A program made the position numbers and the translations under genes. Positions 5,812 through 6,228 of a stretch of 6,228 nt of DNA are shown piece after piece. Origin of the DNA: Syntrophobacterales bacterium. Its GTDB lineage: Bacteria > Desulfobacterota > Syntrophia > Syntrophales > JAAYKM01. The DNA lies in contig JAITWQ010000086.1 in the NCBI GenBank assembly GCA_031285215.1, positions 1 through 6,228 of the forward strand, written 5' to 3'. Each line of letters opens with the position of its first letter. Position 1 is the first letter of the stretch. The notes under the pieces are model-generated. The model was not told the origin of the DNA and searched no databases. It saw only the letters and a list, made by a program, of their open reading frames with translations.

Positions 5812-6228
5812 ATGGCAGCAAAAGATATCAAATACGATGTTGTCGCCCGTGAGCGGATTATGAAGGGAGTGGATACTCTCGCCAATGCGGTAAAAGTCAC
5901 CATGGGTCCCAGGGGACGGAATGTCGTCCTGGACAAATCATGGGGCGGGCCTGTTATCACCAAAGACGGAGTGACGGTAGCCCGGGAAGTTACCCTGGAA
6001 GACCGGTTTGAAAATATGGGCGCTCAAATGGTCAAAGAGGTAGCGTCGAAAACATCGGACGCCGTAGGTGACGGCACAACAACGGCCACGATTCTTGCCC
6101 AGGCCATTTACCGGGAAGGAGTAAAACTGGTTGCCGCCGGTATGAACCCCATGGCCCTCAAGAGGGGAATCGAACATGGCGTGCAGATTGCTGCCGATGA
6201 GCTGAAAAAAATCTCCAAAACGATCAAC
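5812..6228 (+). CDS. groEL: 60-kDa chaperonin GroEL, 3' end outside window
   Basis: GroEL forms a double-ring ATP-driven folding chamber in the cytoplasm, capped by GroES. The first 139 residues of about 545 are visible and begin the equatorial domain. Numbering matches E. coli: T30-MGP-R34 of the ATP site, [11 protein letters not shown] (50-60) with catalytic D52, and GDGTTTAT (86-93) with D87. [10 protein letters not shown] (111-120) is also typical. The segment [13 protein letters not shown] (41-53) resembles what I recall of Desulfobacterota and related GroELs. V85 stands where alanine is common. No groES lies upstream: the preceding 250 bp are non-coding and beyond them lies divergent mnmA. 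It may therefore be an orphan or secondary groEL, or its groES is elsewhere. The start has a strong AAGGAGG, though at 12 nt spacing. Confidence 0.97.
   Translation, partial: MAAKDIKYDVVARERIMKGVDTLANAVKVTMGPRGRNVVLDKSWGGPVITKDGVTVAREVTLEDRFENMGAQMVKEVASKTSDAVGDGTTTATILAQAIYREGVKLVAAGMNPMALKRGIEHGVQIAADELKKISKTIN

Overview
The window looks like ordinary chromosomal DNA of a Gram-negative bacterium of moderate GC content. It holds five protein genes: four on the minus strand and one, cut by the right edge, on the plus strand. A RecC subunit of RecBCD, a GroEL of the 'DKSWG' type and a ThiF-like enzyme of a kind I associate with anaerobes together suggest Desulfobacterota (for example Syntrophia). 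That placement is an impression from remembered protein families, not a computed one.

Layout. Positions 1-3013 (minus) are one uninterrupted frame of 1004 codons encoding most of RecC, whose C-terminal ~100 residues lie beyond the left edge. Positions 3014-3335 carry no convincing gene; they hold a candidate recC promoter and a nested inverted-repeat structure. Positions 3336-5561 (minus) are a compact three-gene operon, read from right to left: mnmA (tRNA 2-thiouridylase), a small ubiquitin-like sulfur-carrier protein ending in Gly-Gly-Gly, and an E1-like adenylating enzyme of the HesA/MoeB/ThiF family. Both gaps between these genes are 33 nt. Positions 5562-5811 are the divergent control region between mnmA and groEL, with a candidate promoter, a tandem 9-mer and a stem-loop. 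Positions 5812-6228 (plus) are the first 139 codons of groEL, with no groES in front of it.

How the genes may work together. RecC acts with RecB and RecD (presumably further left) in double-strand break repair and is unrelated to the rest. The carrier and the E1-like enzyme are a natural pair: the E1 adenylates the carrier's C-terminal glycine so that it can become a thiocarboxylate. Their co-transcription with mnmA, itself a sulfur-inserting tRNA enzyme, is the most interesting point. It suggests, but does not prove, that this organism feeds sulfur to MnmA through a carrier resembling Urm1/Uba4 or TtuB/TtuC instead of the Tus persulfide relay. GroEL is a separate, divergently transcribed chaperonin gene.
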